Shown: positions 1-6,398, numbered from the stretch's first letter. The stretch: DNA of 8,302 bases from Opitutaceae bacterium (GCA_031266495.1 JAISAX010000339.1:1-8302), one strand, 5' to 3'. A program made the numbers and translations. The notes: generated by a model not told the origin, from the sequence alone.

Positions 1-258
1 TCAGGGCGGTAGTGGACGGTGTCGCCGTCGAACTCGGAGCCCAGGTCGGTGCGGACTTCGACCTGGGCCAGAGGGACGCCATGGTCGCGCAGGTGGTGGA
101 GCATGCGTGTGATGGCGAGAGTGGCATAGGTTTTGGAGACGAATCAGCCCGGCCTCGCGCACGATGCGATGCACGGCGCCCTTGCCCACCGGCCAGATCA
201 AAGGCGTCCACAAGGCGACGGGCGCCAAAACAGGGTACCTGCTTGCGGGCCGCAATCA
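1..258 (-). pseudogene. IS481-like transposase remnant (frameshifted, internally deleted, cut by window edge)
   Basis: Reading the minus strand gives pieces of a DDE transposase of the IS481 type in three different registers. The first, near 190-255, reads [18 protein letters not shown] and resembles the helix-turn-helix region. After a frame change near 186-196 it continues as [18 protein letters not shown]. After a second break near 138-145 it continues as [19 protein letters not shown], then a [10 protein letters not shown] block that matches the usual TDNGSEF catalytic motif with N changed to L. About 60 residues that normally lie between the second and third pieces, including the first catalytic Asp, are missing. 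It therefore cannot encode an active transposase. The element runs off the left edge, so its terminal repeats cannot be seen. On the right it stops where group II intron sequence begins on the other strand. The family assignment rests on motif memory only and could be another rve-type transposase. Confidence 0.6.
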
Positions 259-260
259 CC

Positions 261-1235
261 ATCCCGACAGTGAGGGACCGGGTGGTGCAGACAGCGGTAA
301 TGATGATACTGGAGCCGATCTTCGAGGCGGACTTCCTTGAGAGCAGCCATGGGTTCAGGCCCGGAAGAGGAGCGCAAGGAGCGCTTAAAGCGATCAAGGA
401 GAACCTGGAAGCCGGACGAACGGAAGTCCACGACGCCGACCTGAAAGGCTACTTCGACACGATACCGCACGGGAAACTGATGCGATGCGTGAGAATGAGA
501 GTGGTGGACGACAGCGTGCTTGCGCTGATCCGGGCGTGGCTGAGAGCGCCAGTAAGAGAAGCGACCAAGGACGGGTCGGAAGGCCCGCCGAGACGTGGAA
601 AGGAAGGGACGCCGCAAGGCGGAGTGATCTCGCCATTGCTGGCGAACATCTACCTTCACTGGTTTGACAAAGCCTTCCACCGGAAAGACGGACCCGCGCA
701 GTTTGCGAAGGCCCGGCTGGTGCGCTATGCCGACGATTTTGTAGTGATGGCCCGATACATGGGGCGAAGAATCGTAGGATGGTGCGAAGAGAAACTGGAA
801 AGCTGGCTTGGGTTGACGATCAACCGGGAGAAGACCCGGGTGATCAAGGCGACCCAGGAGGGCCAGACAGTGGACTTCCTTGGATACAGCCGCCGGCTGG
901 AGCGAGACCTGTGCGGAAGAGACCGCAAATGGTGGAGGCAATACCCCTCGAAGAAAGCGATGCGCAAGCAAAGCGACTGGCTGAGGGAAAACATCACTAC
1001 AAGTCACAACAGAGAACCGCTGAAAGAAACGATAGAAAGAACCAACACGCACTACAGAGGCTGGAAAGCGTATTACAACCAAGGGCACCCCCGCAGGGCA
1101 TATCGGCGGTTGAACTGGCAGGTCGGACAACGACTGGCAGGCGTCCTCAAACGGCGCAGTCAACGCGGGTATAAACTCCCGGAGGGAATCAGCCTCTACG
1201 AACACCTTCATAACCTTGGACTGGAGGTCCTGTGA
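261..1235 (+). pseudogene. 5'-truncated group II intron reverse transcriptase/maturase
   Basis: The protein resembles LtrA-type intron-encoded proteins, which reverse-transcribe the intron RNA and help it splice. Homology starts abruptly at [13 protein letters not shown] (codon at 261); the N-terminal RT blocks (roughly the first 80-100 residues) are absent. What remains is intact and in frame. The YGFRPGR-like block appears as SHGFRPGRG, the first catalytic Asp lies in DADLKGYFD (432-458), GTPQGGV is at 606-626, and the YADD active site is at 726-737. A maturase (X) domain follows, with [10 protein letters not shown] near its middle, ending in [13 protein letters not shown]. No C-terminal HNH endonuclease is seen. 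The open frame extends back to an ATG at 12, but codons 12-260 are antisense to the transposase remnant, so any product from there would be a chimera; the first ATG inside the RT is at 300. Without the 5' intron RNA and the RT N-terminus the element should be immobile. Confidence 0.85.
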
Positions 1236-1260
1236 ATGCTTCGCCTGAATCTTATGGCGT

Positions 1261-1294
1261 AAGCCGGATGCGGGAAATCCGCTCGTCCGGTTTG
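1261..1294 (+). ncRNA. Group II intron domain V
   Basis: This is the catalytic hairpin of a group II intron. AAGCCGGA (1261-1268) pairs with TCCGGTTT (1286-1293), GCGG (1270-1273) pairs with CCGC (1279-1282) around a GAAA-containing loop, and unpaired TCG (1283-1285) includes the two-base bulge typical of domain V. The 5' AGCCG and the 25-base spacing after the RT stop codon fit the standard layout. The fold looks undamaged. Confidence 0.85.
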
Positions 1295-1296
1295 AC

Positions 1297-1334
1297 GAGG
1301 GAAAGGGCGGCTTCTGGCCCCCTCTCTACTCTAC
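1297..1334 (+). ncRNA. Probable group II intron domain VI and 3' end
   Basis: Immediately after domain V, GAGG (1297-1300) can pair with CCTC (1321-1324) and GGGC (1305-1308) with GCCC (1317-1320). This leaves an asymmetric GAAA bulge on the 5' side and an 8-base loop. A pyrimidine-rich CTCTACTCTAC tail follows, compatible with an intron 3' end in AY. A canonical bulged branch-point A on the 3' strand is not evident, so either the true boundary is shifted or the domain is divergent. Confidence 0.5.
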
Positions 1335-1366
1335 TGTAATTTCTGTAGAGCAGATGCTTTTGAGAT

Positions 1367-1408
1367 GCGCCCGACGGGCCGGGGGGCGGGCCGGCGGGGG
1401 GCGGGCGC
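1367..1408. repeat. G-rich inverted repeat downstream of the GCHII-like gene
   Basis: GCGCCCG (1367-1373) and CGGGCGC (1402-1408) form a 7-bp inverted repeat. The intervening plus strand is almost only G and C with five G runs of three or more, which fits a possible G-quadruplex. It lies 20 bases beyond the stop of the minus-strand gene and could help end its transcript, but no T tract follows on that strand, so it is not a standard intrinsic terminator. The rest of 1335-1427 holds no gene. Confidence 0.4.
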
Positions 1409-1427
1409 CAGCCGGTCCGGGATGGCG

Positions 1428-3098
1428 TCATGCGGGCGGGGCGTCTTCGAGGAAGATCCATTTGTCCACGTTGATGTGGTGGCGGTTGAGCGCCTCGGCG
1501 TATTCGGGTTTCCTGACGAGGCTTTCCGGGGAGTTCATGACCATCTGGGTGCGGTTGCCGGGCAGGTGGTGGCGCAGGAGGATGATCGAGGCGTCGTAGT
1601 CGCGGCTGTCGTACGCGACGGCGAGGAGGCGGCAGGCGTCGTCGGAGGAGTGGACGACGCCCGTTTCGGTCATCATGCGGTCGGTGGCGTGCGCGCCGAA
1701 ACCGGCGCCGCGTCCGTCGTTGTGGAGGAGGAGCATGACGCCGGTGCCGTAGCTGACGATGTGTTTCGCGGCTTGCTTGAGCTTGTCGCGGTTGCCGGGG
1801 GCGCGCAGCGGGAAGCGGTCGAAGATGGAATCGCTGTGCAGGCGCACGACCGGCGCGTCGTCGGCGGTGGGTTTGCCGTGCGTGAGCACCACCCAGTCCT
1901 GATTGGTGACGATATCGTAGTAGGCGTGCACGCGAAACCACCAGGGGGTCGTCAGGAGCGCGGTGAGGGGGTGCCCGGGTTCGCGCTTTTTGAACGCGGC
2001 GAGGTTGTCGGCATGGATGCGGACAAAATAGCGGTTGCCCCGGATGCGGCGGTATTCGCGGACGAGTGGCTGCGGACCGCTCATCCAGCGTTCGATCGCG
2101 TGCTGGCTGAAGAGTTGGCGAAACTGGTCGGCGGTGAGGAGAATGTCGTCGCCGACCGGCGTCATCGGCAGGAAGTAGCTCGCCGCGTGGATAAAGCGGC
2201 GGGCGTCGGCCAGCGCATGGGGGCGGAAGGGCGTGACCGGCTCGGGCGGAAGGGCGCGGCGGACGCGGCTGGCGACCGGGCGGCTGAGCCGGTGGCCGTT
2301 CGCGGCCTTGGAGGTGAGGTAGGCGAGATTGAAGGGGCCGGGTTCGAATTCCAGCGGTTCGCTGCCGGCCACCTTGATGCCTTGGGCGCGGAGCGCGGAG
2401 AGTTTTTCGGGGTTGTTGGTCAGGACAACGAACGACGCGGTGATGCCGAGCAGGTGGCAGATGTGGGAGATATTTTCGTAGTTGCGGTGGTCCTTGGCCA
2501 GGCCCATCGACGCGTAGGCGTCGAACGTGGACACCTGGTCGAGCGAGGCCTGCACGAGCATGCGGTCGCGGGCCTTGGCGAAGTAGCCGACGCCGCGGCC
2601 TTCCTGCATCAGGTAAAAGAGGATGCCGCGCCCTTTCCCGGCGATGACACGGAAGGCGCCTTCGAGTTGTTGTACGCAGTCGCAATCGCAACCGCGCAGG
2701 GTTTCGCTGGTGACGCATGAGGAATGGATGCGTGTGTGCAGTTCCTTCGCCCCGCAGATGTCGCCGTGGGTGAGGGCGAGGACGTAGTGCTTGTCGGCGA
2801 TATCCTGGAAGACGTAGGCACGGAAGGGTCCGTAGCGGGTATCGAGGGCGCAGGTGGCGAGGTAGAGCGTGGTGCCGTGGACAGGACGTTCGCCCTTGCC
2901 GCTGCCGGCGAGCGCGCGCACGGCGCCGGGGCCGTGCTGGAGGGCGTCGATCAGGGCGGCAAACTTCACGGCCTGCCCGCCGCTGCCGGCATCGTGATGG
3001 TTGCCCGGGTTTCCTGCGGGCGGGGAGGTGTCGGCGGGGTCGGGTGGCGGACCGGGTGGCGGAGGGCTGGACTGGACGTTACGGGCGGAGGATGACAT
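1428..3098 (-). CDS. Tandem GTP cyclohydrolase II (RibA-like) domain protein
   Basis: GTP cyclohydrolase II opens GTP to a diaminopyrimidine, the first step of riboflavin synthesis. This 556-aa protein (ATG at 3098) is about 2.5 times the usual 200 aa. After a Pro/Ser-rich N-terminus of about 45 residues, domain 1 (residues ~80-270) has RIHSSC, the zinc motif C-x10-C-x-C (C128, C139, C141, plus an extra C137), GRGILFYLMQEGRG, an Asp-x-Arg in KDHRNY and TNNPEKL. A gapless alignment from the last zinc Cys puts Arg179 where E. coli RibA has its active-site Tyr105. Domain 2 (residues ~385-550) repeats the layout (THG, RLHSDS, NDGRGAGF, DSRDY, NSPESL) but lacks all zinc cysteines. An in-frame TTG at 3161 and a GTG at 2969 are alternative starts; none has a good Shine-Dalgarno. 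It may be a riboflavin enzyme with a regulatory second half, or a divergent GCHII-like protein with another substrate, as in URC1-type uracil catabolism. Confidence 0.8.
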   Translation of the reverse strand: MSSSARNVQSSPPPPGPPPDPADTSPPAGNPGNHHDAGSGGQAVKFAALIDALQHGPGAVRALAGSGKGERPVHGTTLYLATCALDTRYGPFRAYVFQDIADKHYVLALTHGDICGAKELHTRIHSSCVTSETLRGCDCDCVQQLEGAFRVIAGKGRGILFYLMQEGRGVGYFAKARDRMLVQASLDQVSTFDAYASMGLAKDHRNYENISHICHLLGITASFVVLTNNPEKLSALRAQGIKVAGSEPLEFEPGPFNLAYLTSKAANGHRLSRPVASRVRRALPPEPVTPFRPHALADARRFIHAASYFLPMTPVGDDILLTADQFRQLFSQHAIERWMSGPQPLVREYRRIRGNRYFVRIHADNLAAFKKREPGHPLTALLTTPWWFRVHAYYDIVTNQDWVVLTHGKPTADDAPVVRLHSDSIFDRFPLRAPGNRDKLKQAAKHIVSYGTGVMLLLHNDGRGAGFGAHATDRMMTETGVVHSSDDACRLLAVAYDSRDYDASIILLRHHLPGNRTQMVMNSPESLVRKPEYAEALNRHHINVDKWIFLEDAPPA

Positions 3099-3289
3099 GC
3101 GGGTGAGGCCGCCGGGCGAGCAGCGCGGAGGCGGGCAGCCCCAGGCCGATGCCTTCGGCAAGGCTGGACGACGTTGACAGCCGGAACCAGGGGACGGAAA
3201 GGCTGAAAATCATCGTTCCCCGGTCCTCGGATGTAACTGAAATTTTGCCGCTTTGCGGACGGGCGCACGAACCGCGTAGTCTTGCACAC

Positions 3290-4141
3290 ATGCCGATTGT
3301 CGATGCCCATGTTCATCTCTATCCCGACGAGCTTAACCGCGATCCCGCCGGCTGGGCGGTGGCGCACGGCGAGACGCACTGGGCCATGCTGGCCACGCGG
3401 CGGCGGCGGGCGAGCGGCGAGGGCGTCCAGGAGTTCCCTTCGCTCCGCACCCTGTTGCAAGCCATGGATGATGCCGGGGTGGATCGGGCGGTCTTGCAGG
3501 GGTGGTACTGGGAACATCCCGAAACCTGCGCCTGGCAGAACCGTTTTTATGCGCAGTGCGTGCGGCAGCACCCGGACCGGCTGGAGGCGTTCGCGACCTT
3601 TCACCCCGGGGCGGGGGAGGCCGCGGTGCTGGCCGAACTGCGCCGCGCTCGCGACGAGGGCCTGGCGGGACTGGGGGAACTTTCGCCGCATTCGCAGGAT
3701 GTGCCGGTGACGCATCCGGCGCTGGTGGCTGCGCTGGGGCTGGCGGGAGACCGGGGCTGGCCGGTGTGCGTGCATGTGACCGATCCGCTGAGCCGCCCTT
3801 ATCCGGGCCGGATCGTGACCCCCCGGGAGGATGTGGCGACGCTGGCGCGCGGGTTTCCCGAAACGCGTTTCCTGCTGGCGCACTGGGGCGGCGGATTTCA
3901 GGTGCGCGGGTATCCGAACGTGTGGGTGGATACGGCGGCGGCTCCGCTCATTTACGGGAGCGACGCCTGGCTGATGAGCGGACGAACCTGCCGCCCGGAG
4001 CAGGTGGTGTTCGGATCGGATTTTCCGCTCCGGCTCCGCACCGGGCGATCGGCCGTGGAAGGGTGGAGGGCGTTTGTCACGGAAGCGCCGGTTGCCGTCC
4101 GCGAGGCGGAGGGGAACTGGAAGGCGTTGCGCAGGCGGTGA
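3290..4141 (+). CDS. Amidohydrolase-2 family metal-dependent hydrolase
   Basis: This 283-aa protein is a TIM-barrel metal-dependent hydrolase of the amidohydrolase-2 type, a family that includes decarboxylases, lactonases and hydrolases of small carboxylated or cyclic compounds. Visible metal-site motifs in order are DAHVH (H7, H9), GELSPH (E130), VHV (H162), LLAHWGGG (H198) and the terminal GSDFP Asp (D244). No signal peptide is present, so it should be cytosolic. The ATG at 3290 is chosen because the DAHVH strand follows at once, as in the family; the open frame reaches back to 3149 but those residues look non-coding. No Shine-Dalgarno precedes it. It is divergent from the GCHII-like gene, with about 190 bp between the two starts. 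Substrate cannot be read from the sequence. A link to pyrimidine or pterin ring opening next door is possible but only by proximity. Confidence 0.85.
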   Translation: MPIVDAHVHLYPDELNRDPAGWAVAHGETHWAMLATRRRRASGEGVQEFPSLRTLLQAMDDAGVDRAVLQGWYWEHPETCAWQNRFYAQCVRQHPDRLEAFATFHPGAGEAAVLAELRRARDEGLAGLGELSPHSQDVPVTHPALVAALGLAGDRGWPVCVHVTDPLSRPYPGRIVTPREDVATLARGFPETRFLLAHWGGGFQVRGYPNVWVDTAAAPLIYGSDAWLMSGRTCRPEQVVFGSDFPLRLRTGRSAVEGWRAFVTEAPVAVREAEGNWKALRRR

Positions 4142-4154
4142 AGGAAACCAGTCC

Positions 4155-4243
4155 AATGAAGAATGCAGAATGAAGAATGAAGAATGCCGGACCGGCGGAG
4201 TCGCAAGGGCGATGCCGTTTGGGTCCATTCTGCATTCTGCATT
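4155..4243. repeat. AATG-type palindromic repeat element
   Basis: The 5' arm (4155-4186) is a run of 7-base units reading AATGAAG or AATGCAG. The 3' arm (4226-4243) is CATTCTGCATTCTGCATT, its reverse complement in style; AATGCAGAATG at 4162-4172 matches it exactly. Inside, GGACC (4189-4193) pairs with GGTCC (4222-4226) around a core starting CGGCGGAGTCGC, so the whole unit can fold as one long hairpin. It sits between the converging amidohydrolase and small membrane protein genes. The shape resembles a REP/MITE-like dispersed element, and could also act as a transcription barrier. One copy only is visible here. Confidence 0.65.
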
Positions 4244-4261
4244 AGCGAAGCGCGGACGTGC

Positions 4262-4621
4262 CTACCGGCGCGGCCCGAATTGCCAGAGCAACAGCGCGCT
4301 GATGGCGAGCACGGTGATACCGAGAACCACCAGCAGCAGGCAACCGCGGCGCACGTCGTCGGGTGCGGAGGCCTGGGCGATTTTGTGCCGGGTGATGATT
4401 TCCTCGGCCCGCGCCATCGCCTTGGCGGTGCCGGGCGGCTCGGGTTCGCCCAACGTCTCGTGCGGCTGATGAGCCGTGCCCGAGGGGGTGTGATGGACGG
4501 CAATGACGGGGACATCGGCCGGATCCTTGCCCTCGGCGACGGCGATCTCCCGGTCGAGCCATGCGAGGTGTTCCTCCAGAAGGAATTTTTGCCGGCGGAG
4601 ATGTTGCAGACGATCAGGCAT
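4262..4621 (-). CDS. Small hypothetical protein with C-terminal membrane anchor
   Basis: I do not recognise this 119-aa protein. Residues 1-30 are a charged amphipathic helix (LRRQKFLLEEHLAWLDREIA) that could form a short coiled coil. Residues 31-65 are Pro/His-rich and probably disordered, and 66-90 are again helical and charged. Residues 93-115 (GCLLLVVLGITVLAISALLLWQF) form one convincing transmembrane helix, followed by GPRR. This is a tail-anchor layout with most of the protein in the cytoplasm. The gene lies downstream of rpmA on the same strand, but a strong terminator at 4691-4719 separates them, so it likely has its own promoter. No clear Shine-Dalgarno or promoter was found. The frame is preferred over overlapping frames because of its sensible TM helix and balanced composition. 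Confidence 0.65.
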   Translation of the reverse strand: MPDRLQHLRRQKFLLEEHLAWLDREIAVAEGKDPADVPVIAVHHTPSGTAHQPHETLGEPEPPGTAKAMARAEEIITRHKIAQASAPDDVRRGCLLLVVLGITVLAISALLLWQFGPRR

Positions 4622-4690
4622 GATGACGGGAAGGGGGGATGGGCGGTGACTCTGGCTTCATGCGACCCGAAGTAACGGTCTGGGCAAAGC

Positions 4691-4719
4691 AAAAAAAATG
4701 CCGGGCGACCAGGCCCGGC
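4691..4719 (-). terminator. Intrinsic terminator of rplU-rpmA
   Basis: On the minus strand GCCGGGC pairs with GCCCGGC around a 6-base loop (plus-strand arms 4700-4706 and 4713-4719), followed after one A by eight T residues (plus-strand A run 4691-4698). It starts about 55 bases after the rpmA stop codon and is a textbook Rho-independent terminator. Confidence 0.9.
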
Positions 4720-4774
4720 GTCGAAAATGCGGATCGCAAGCACGCTTGCGCGTGCGTCTCGCGGTGTGTGTGTG

Positions 4775-5026
4775 TCAGGCCCCTGCCTCGACAATGTTCA
4801 CCTTGCGGTGCGCCTTGTCGAACTGGACGGTGCCGTCCTTGAGCGCGAAGAGCGTCCAGTCGCGACCGATGCCGACGTGCTTGCCGGCGTGCAGCTTGCT
4901 GCCGCGCTGGCGGACGATGATGTTGCCGGCGACGACGGTCTGGCCGCCGAATTTCTTCACGCCGAGACGCTTCGAGTGACTCTCGCGTCCGTTGCTGGTT
5001 GAGCCTGCACCTTTTTTATGCGCCAT
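4775..5026 (-). CDS. rpmA: 50S ribosomal protein L27
   Basis: L27 is an 83-aa protein of the large ribosomal subunit whose N-terminal tail reaches the peptidyl transferase centre. The start [20 protein letters not shown], the GVKKFGGQ block, and the [18 protein letters not shown] and [11 protein letters not shown] blocks are all typical and full length. The N-terminus begins directly with AHKKG, so there is no Firmicutes-style cleaved extension. It follows rplU with a 76-base gap and ends at the terminator at 4691-4719, so the two form a short operon. It is the only gene in the window with a clear Shine-Dalgarno (AAGGAG). The GTPase gene obg, often next in other bacteria, is not present downstream. 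Confidence 0.97.
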   Translation of the reverse strand: MAHKKGAGSTSNGRESHSKRLGVKKFGGQTVVAGNIIVRQRGSKLHAGKHVGIGRDWTLFALKDGTVQFDKAHRKVNIVEAGA

Positions 5027-5036
5027 GGCTGGATGT

Positions 5037-5042
5037 CTCCTT
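5037..5042 (-). promoter_or_regulatory. Shine-Dalgarno of rpmA
   Basis: The minus strand reads AAGGAG ten bases before the rpmA ATG. It is notable because most other starts in the window lack such a site. Confidence 0.75.
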
Positions 5043-5102
5043 TTTTATAGTTAAACGGGTTGCTGGATGATGACAGGTGTGTCCGGCGGCGGCGGGTATG
5101 CC

Positions 5103-5417
5103 TCAGGCCGAGATGGACTCGATCTTGATGACGGACAATTCCTGACGGTGGCCGCGCTTGCGGGTATAACCCTTGCGCTTCTTTTTCTTGAATACGATGA
5201 CCTTGTCGCCGCGCTTGTTCTCGAGAATCCTGGCCGTGACCTTGGCGCCGGCGAGGGTGGGCGTGCCGACCTTGAAGGCTTCGCCTTCGCCCGCTGACAG
5301 CACATCGGTGATCTCGACGGTGGCGCCCGCTTCGGTGTCAGGGAAACGGTTCACGATAAGAATATCGCCTTCGGAAACAGCGAACTGCTGACCTTGGGTT
5401 TTGATGGTCGCTTTCAT
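5103..5417 (-). CDS. rplU: 50S ribosomal protein L21
   Basis: L21 is a 104-aa large-subunit protein that binds 23S rRNA. The sequence begins [18 protein letters not shown], matching the family start (YAIIKTGGKQY-like), and contains the basic [21 protein letters not shown] block that ends the family's conserved core. The open frame extends 64 codons further up to 5609, but that part is low-complexity Arg/Pro/Ala and overlaps the divergent promoter region, so the ATG at 5417 is chosen. It is preceded by CCCTTTATTTTT rather than a Shine-Dalgarno. It is the first gene of the rplU-rpmA operon. Confidence 0.96.
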   Translation of the reverse strand: MKATIKTQGQQFAVSEGDILIVNRFPDTEAGATVEITDVLSAGEGEAFKVGTPTLAGAKVTARILENKRGDKVIVFKKKKRKGYTRKRGHRQELSVIKIESISA

Positions 5418-5493
5418 AAAAATAAAGGGAAGAAGACACGGAATGGTCGTTCGCGATGCAAGGAGATTTTCGGAAAAACCTCGGCGATGCGCA

Positions 5494-5545
5494 CCGGCCG
5501 GCGGCCAGGCGGGCGGCCAGGCCCGGGAACTCGCAGCCGGCCGGC
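5494..5545. repeat. GC-rich palindrome in the rplU upstream region
   Basis: CCGGCCGGC (5494-5502) and GCCGGCCGG (5536-5544) can form a 9-bp stem. The loop contains a direct repeat GGCCAGGC (5503-5510 and 5515-5522). It lies 77-128 bases upstream of rplU and 59-110 bases upstream of the divergent secreted-protein gene. On the plus strand it is followed by AGTTTTTG, so a terminator-like role in that direction is conceivable. No confident -35/-10 pair was found in 5418-5603. Confidence 0.4.
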
Positions 5546-5603
5546 AGTTTTTGCGAGGTTGCCCGACGTTTTTGAGTGGAGTTCGGGCAATCCGCCCAAC
5601 AGG

Positions 5604-6269
5604 ATGCACGCCATGTGCTTCCTCACACCCCGGTTTTCCGTGCCGTTCATTGCCGCGCTGGCGACAGCCTTGGCCGCGCAGGCCCGTATCGGGGAGACGC
5701 AGGGCCAGATCGAAGGCCGGATGTTGCGCGAAGGCGTCGGCAAGGTGTTTTCCGCGTGGCCGAAAAACATGTCACCCCGCGAGCGCGAGCGGGCGGAAAG
5801 AAGCAATCCGCTGACGGCCCTGCAGCCGTATTTCCCCGAAGGGACGCGCGACGTTGCTTACTGGAAAACCGCCGTGCGCCAGCGGATCAACGCCGAGGAA
5901 GGCTGGCGCGTGCAGGTGTGCTATTTCCGGGGCGTTTCGGTGCTGGAGACCTACCAGAGGGTGGGCGTCGCTCTCAACGATTTCGAGGTCAAGGCCATCC
6001 TCAACCTCAACCGCGGCGGCGACCAGCCCTGGGCCAAGGTCGAGAAAGGGGCTGCCGGAGAAAACAGTTTTGGCGGTTACGGGTATGAACTGGTCCGCGA
6101 CGGCGCGCCCTGGCTGCGGGCCAAGGTGCAGGACAACATCCTGATCATTTTCAACGTGAAGTTCGACCAGGCCGTATTCGAGAAGCGGAAGACGGAAACT
6201 GAAAAGCAGCGCGAGGAAACCCGGCGCACCCAGCAGGAGAAATTGCCCGAGAGCGTGGAGGGTTTGTAA
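5604..6269 (+). CDS. Secreted hypothetical protein
   Basis: I do not recognise a named family for this 221-aa protein. Residues 1-27 form a signal peptide: a short N-terminus, a hydrophobic stretch [14 protein letters not shown], then AQA with likely cleavage before RIGET. The mature part starts with [13 protein letters not shown], a style seen in verrucomicrobial secreted proteins of unknown function (from memory). Two aromatic-rich segments follow (residues 85-118, including [18 protein letters not shown]; and 155-192, ending in [16 protein letters not shown]) that suggest a beta-rich domain. Residues 193-213 form a charged helix rich in Lys, Glu, Arg and Gln. The ATG at 5604 or the one at 5613 may be used; AGGA at 5601-5604 is well spaced for the latter. 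The longer frame back to 5394 is non-coding and overlaps rplU. The gene is divergent from rplU. Confidence 0.75.
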   Translation: MHAMCFLTPRFSVPFIAALATALAAQARIGETQGQIEGRMLREGVGKVFSAWPKNMSPRERERAERSNPLTALQPYFPEGTRDVAYWKTAVRQRINAEEGWRVQVCYFRGVSVLETYQRVGVALNDFEVKAILNLNRGGDQPWAKVEKGAAGENSFGGYGYELVRDGAPWLRAKVQDNILIIFNVKFDQAVFEKRKTETEKQREETRRTQQEKLPESVEGL

Positions 6270-6340
6270 CAGAAAAATCCTTGCTCAAAGCGCAGGCTTG
6301 GATTCGGACGGGATTTTGCTAATGGCTCTTCCCCGTGCCG

Positions 6341-6367
6341 ACCGGCGGGGTCCCCTCCGCGACCGGT
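6341..6367 (+). other. Hairpin in the leader of rnd
   Basis: ACCGG (6341-6345) pairs with CCGGT (6363-6367) and CGG (6346-6348) with CCG (6357-6359), with a small CGA bulge and an 8-base loop. No T tract follows, so it is not a standard terminator for the upstream gene. It begins 58 bases before the rnd start and may be a leader structure. Nothing else recognisable lies in 6270-6398. Confidence 0.3.
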
Positions 6368-6398
6368 TGACCCTCCCGGATCATTCATAAACCATTCG

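Larger units (their letters stand above)
261..1334 (+). mobile_element. Group II intron remnant (3' part)
   Basis: This span holds the surviving 3' part of a bacterial group II intron: the truncated RT/maturase frame followed by domains V and VI. Ribozyme domains I-III and the 5' splice site should lie upstream of the ORF, but that place is taken by transposase sequence on the opposite strand. The left boundary (about 245-261) is where both homologies meet. The right boundary is estimated from the CTCTACTCTAC run after the domain VI helix and is uncertain by several bases. Exon-binding sites are lost, so the intron class and target cannot be read from base pairing. Confidence 0.7.

Noticed and set aside
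198..1211. A 337-codon minus-strand frame across the RT gene
   Set aside because: It is antisense to intact RT motifs (YADD, GTPQGG) and has no recognisable domain.
261..1235. Diversity-generating retroelement, retron or Abi-type RT
   Set aside because: The maturase domain and a domain V hairpin directly after the stop codon identify a group II intron. No template/variable repeat pair or msr/msd-like RNA was seen.
1252..2718. A 488-codon open frame on the minus strand
   Set aside because: It is Arg/Pro-rich and low complexity, overlaps the true GCHII-like frame in another register, and runs into the intron 3' end.
1365..2720. A 451-codon open frame on the plus strand
   Set aside because: It is antisense to the GCHII-like gene, whose minus-strand frame carries clear family motifs. 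The plus frame is Val/Gly/Ala/Glu-rich with no motif, as expected of a shadow in high-GC DNA.
3174..3210. Possible promoter with TTGACA at 3174-3179
   Set aside because: The -35 match is perfect, but the best -10-like sequence (GAAAAT at 3205-3210) is 25 bases away, too far for a normal spacer.
4155..4186. Possible CRISPR or tandem repeat array
   Set aside because: The units are seven bases long with no spacers, and they pair with an opposite arm, so they belong to a palindromic element.
2966..4228. A 420-codon minus-strand frame across the amidohydrolase
   Set aside because: It starts inside the palindromic repeat, is Arg/Pro/His-rich, and is antisense to a gene with a complete metal-site motif set.
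5418..5609. A 64-residue N-terminal extension of L21
   Set aside because: Family members start at the [13 protein letters not shown] segment; the extra part is low complexity and falls in the divergent promoter region.
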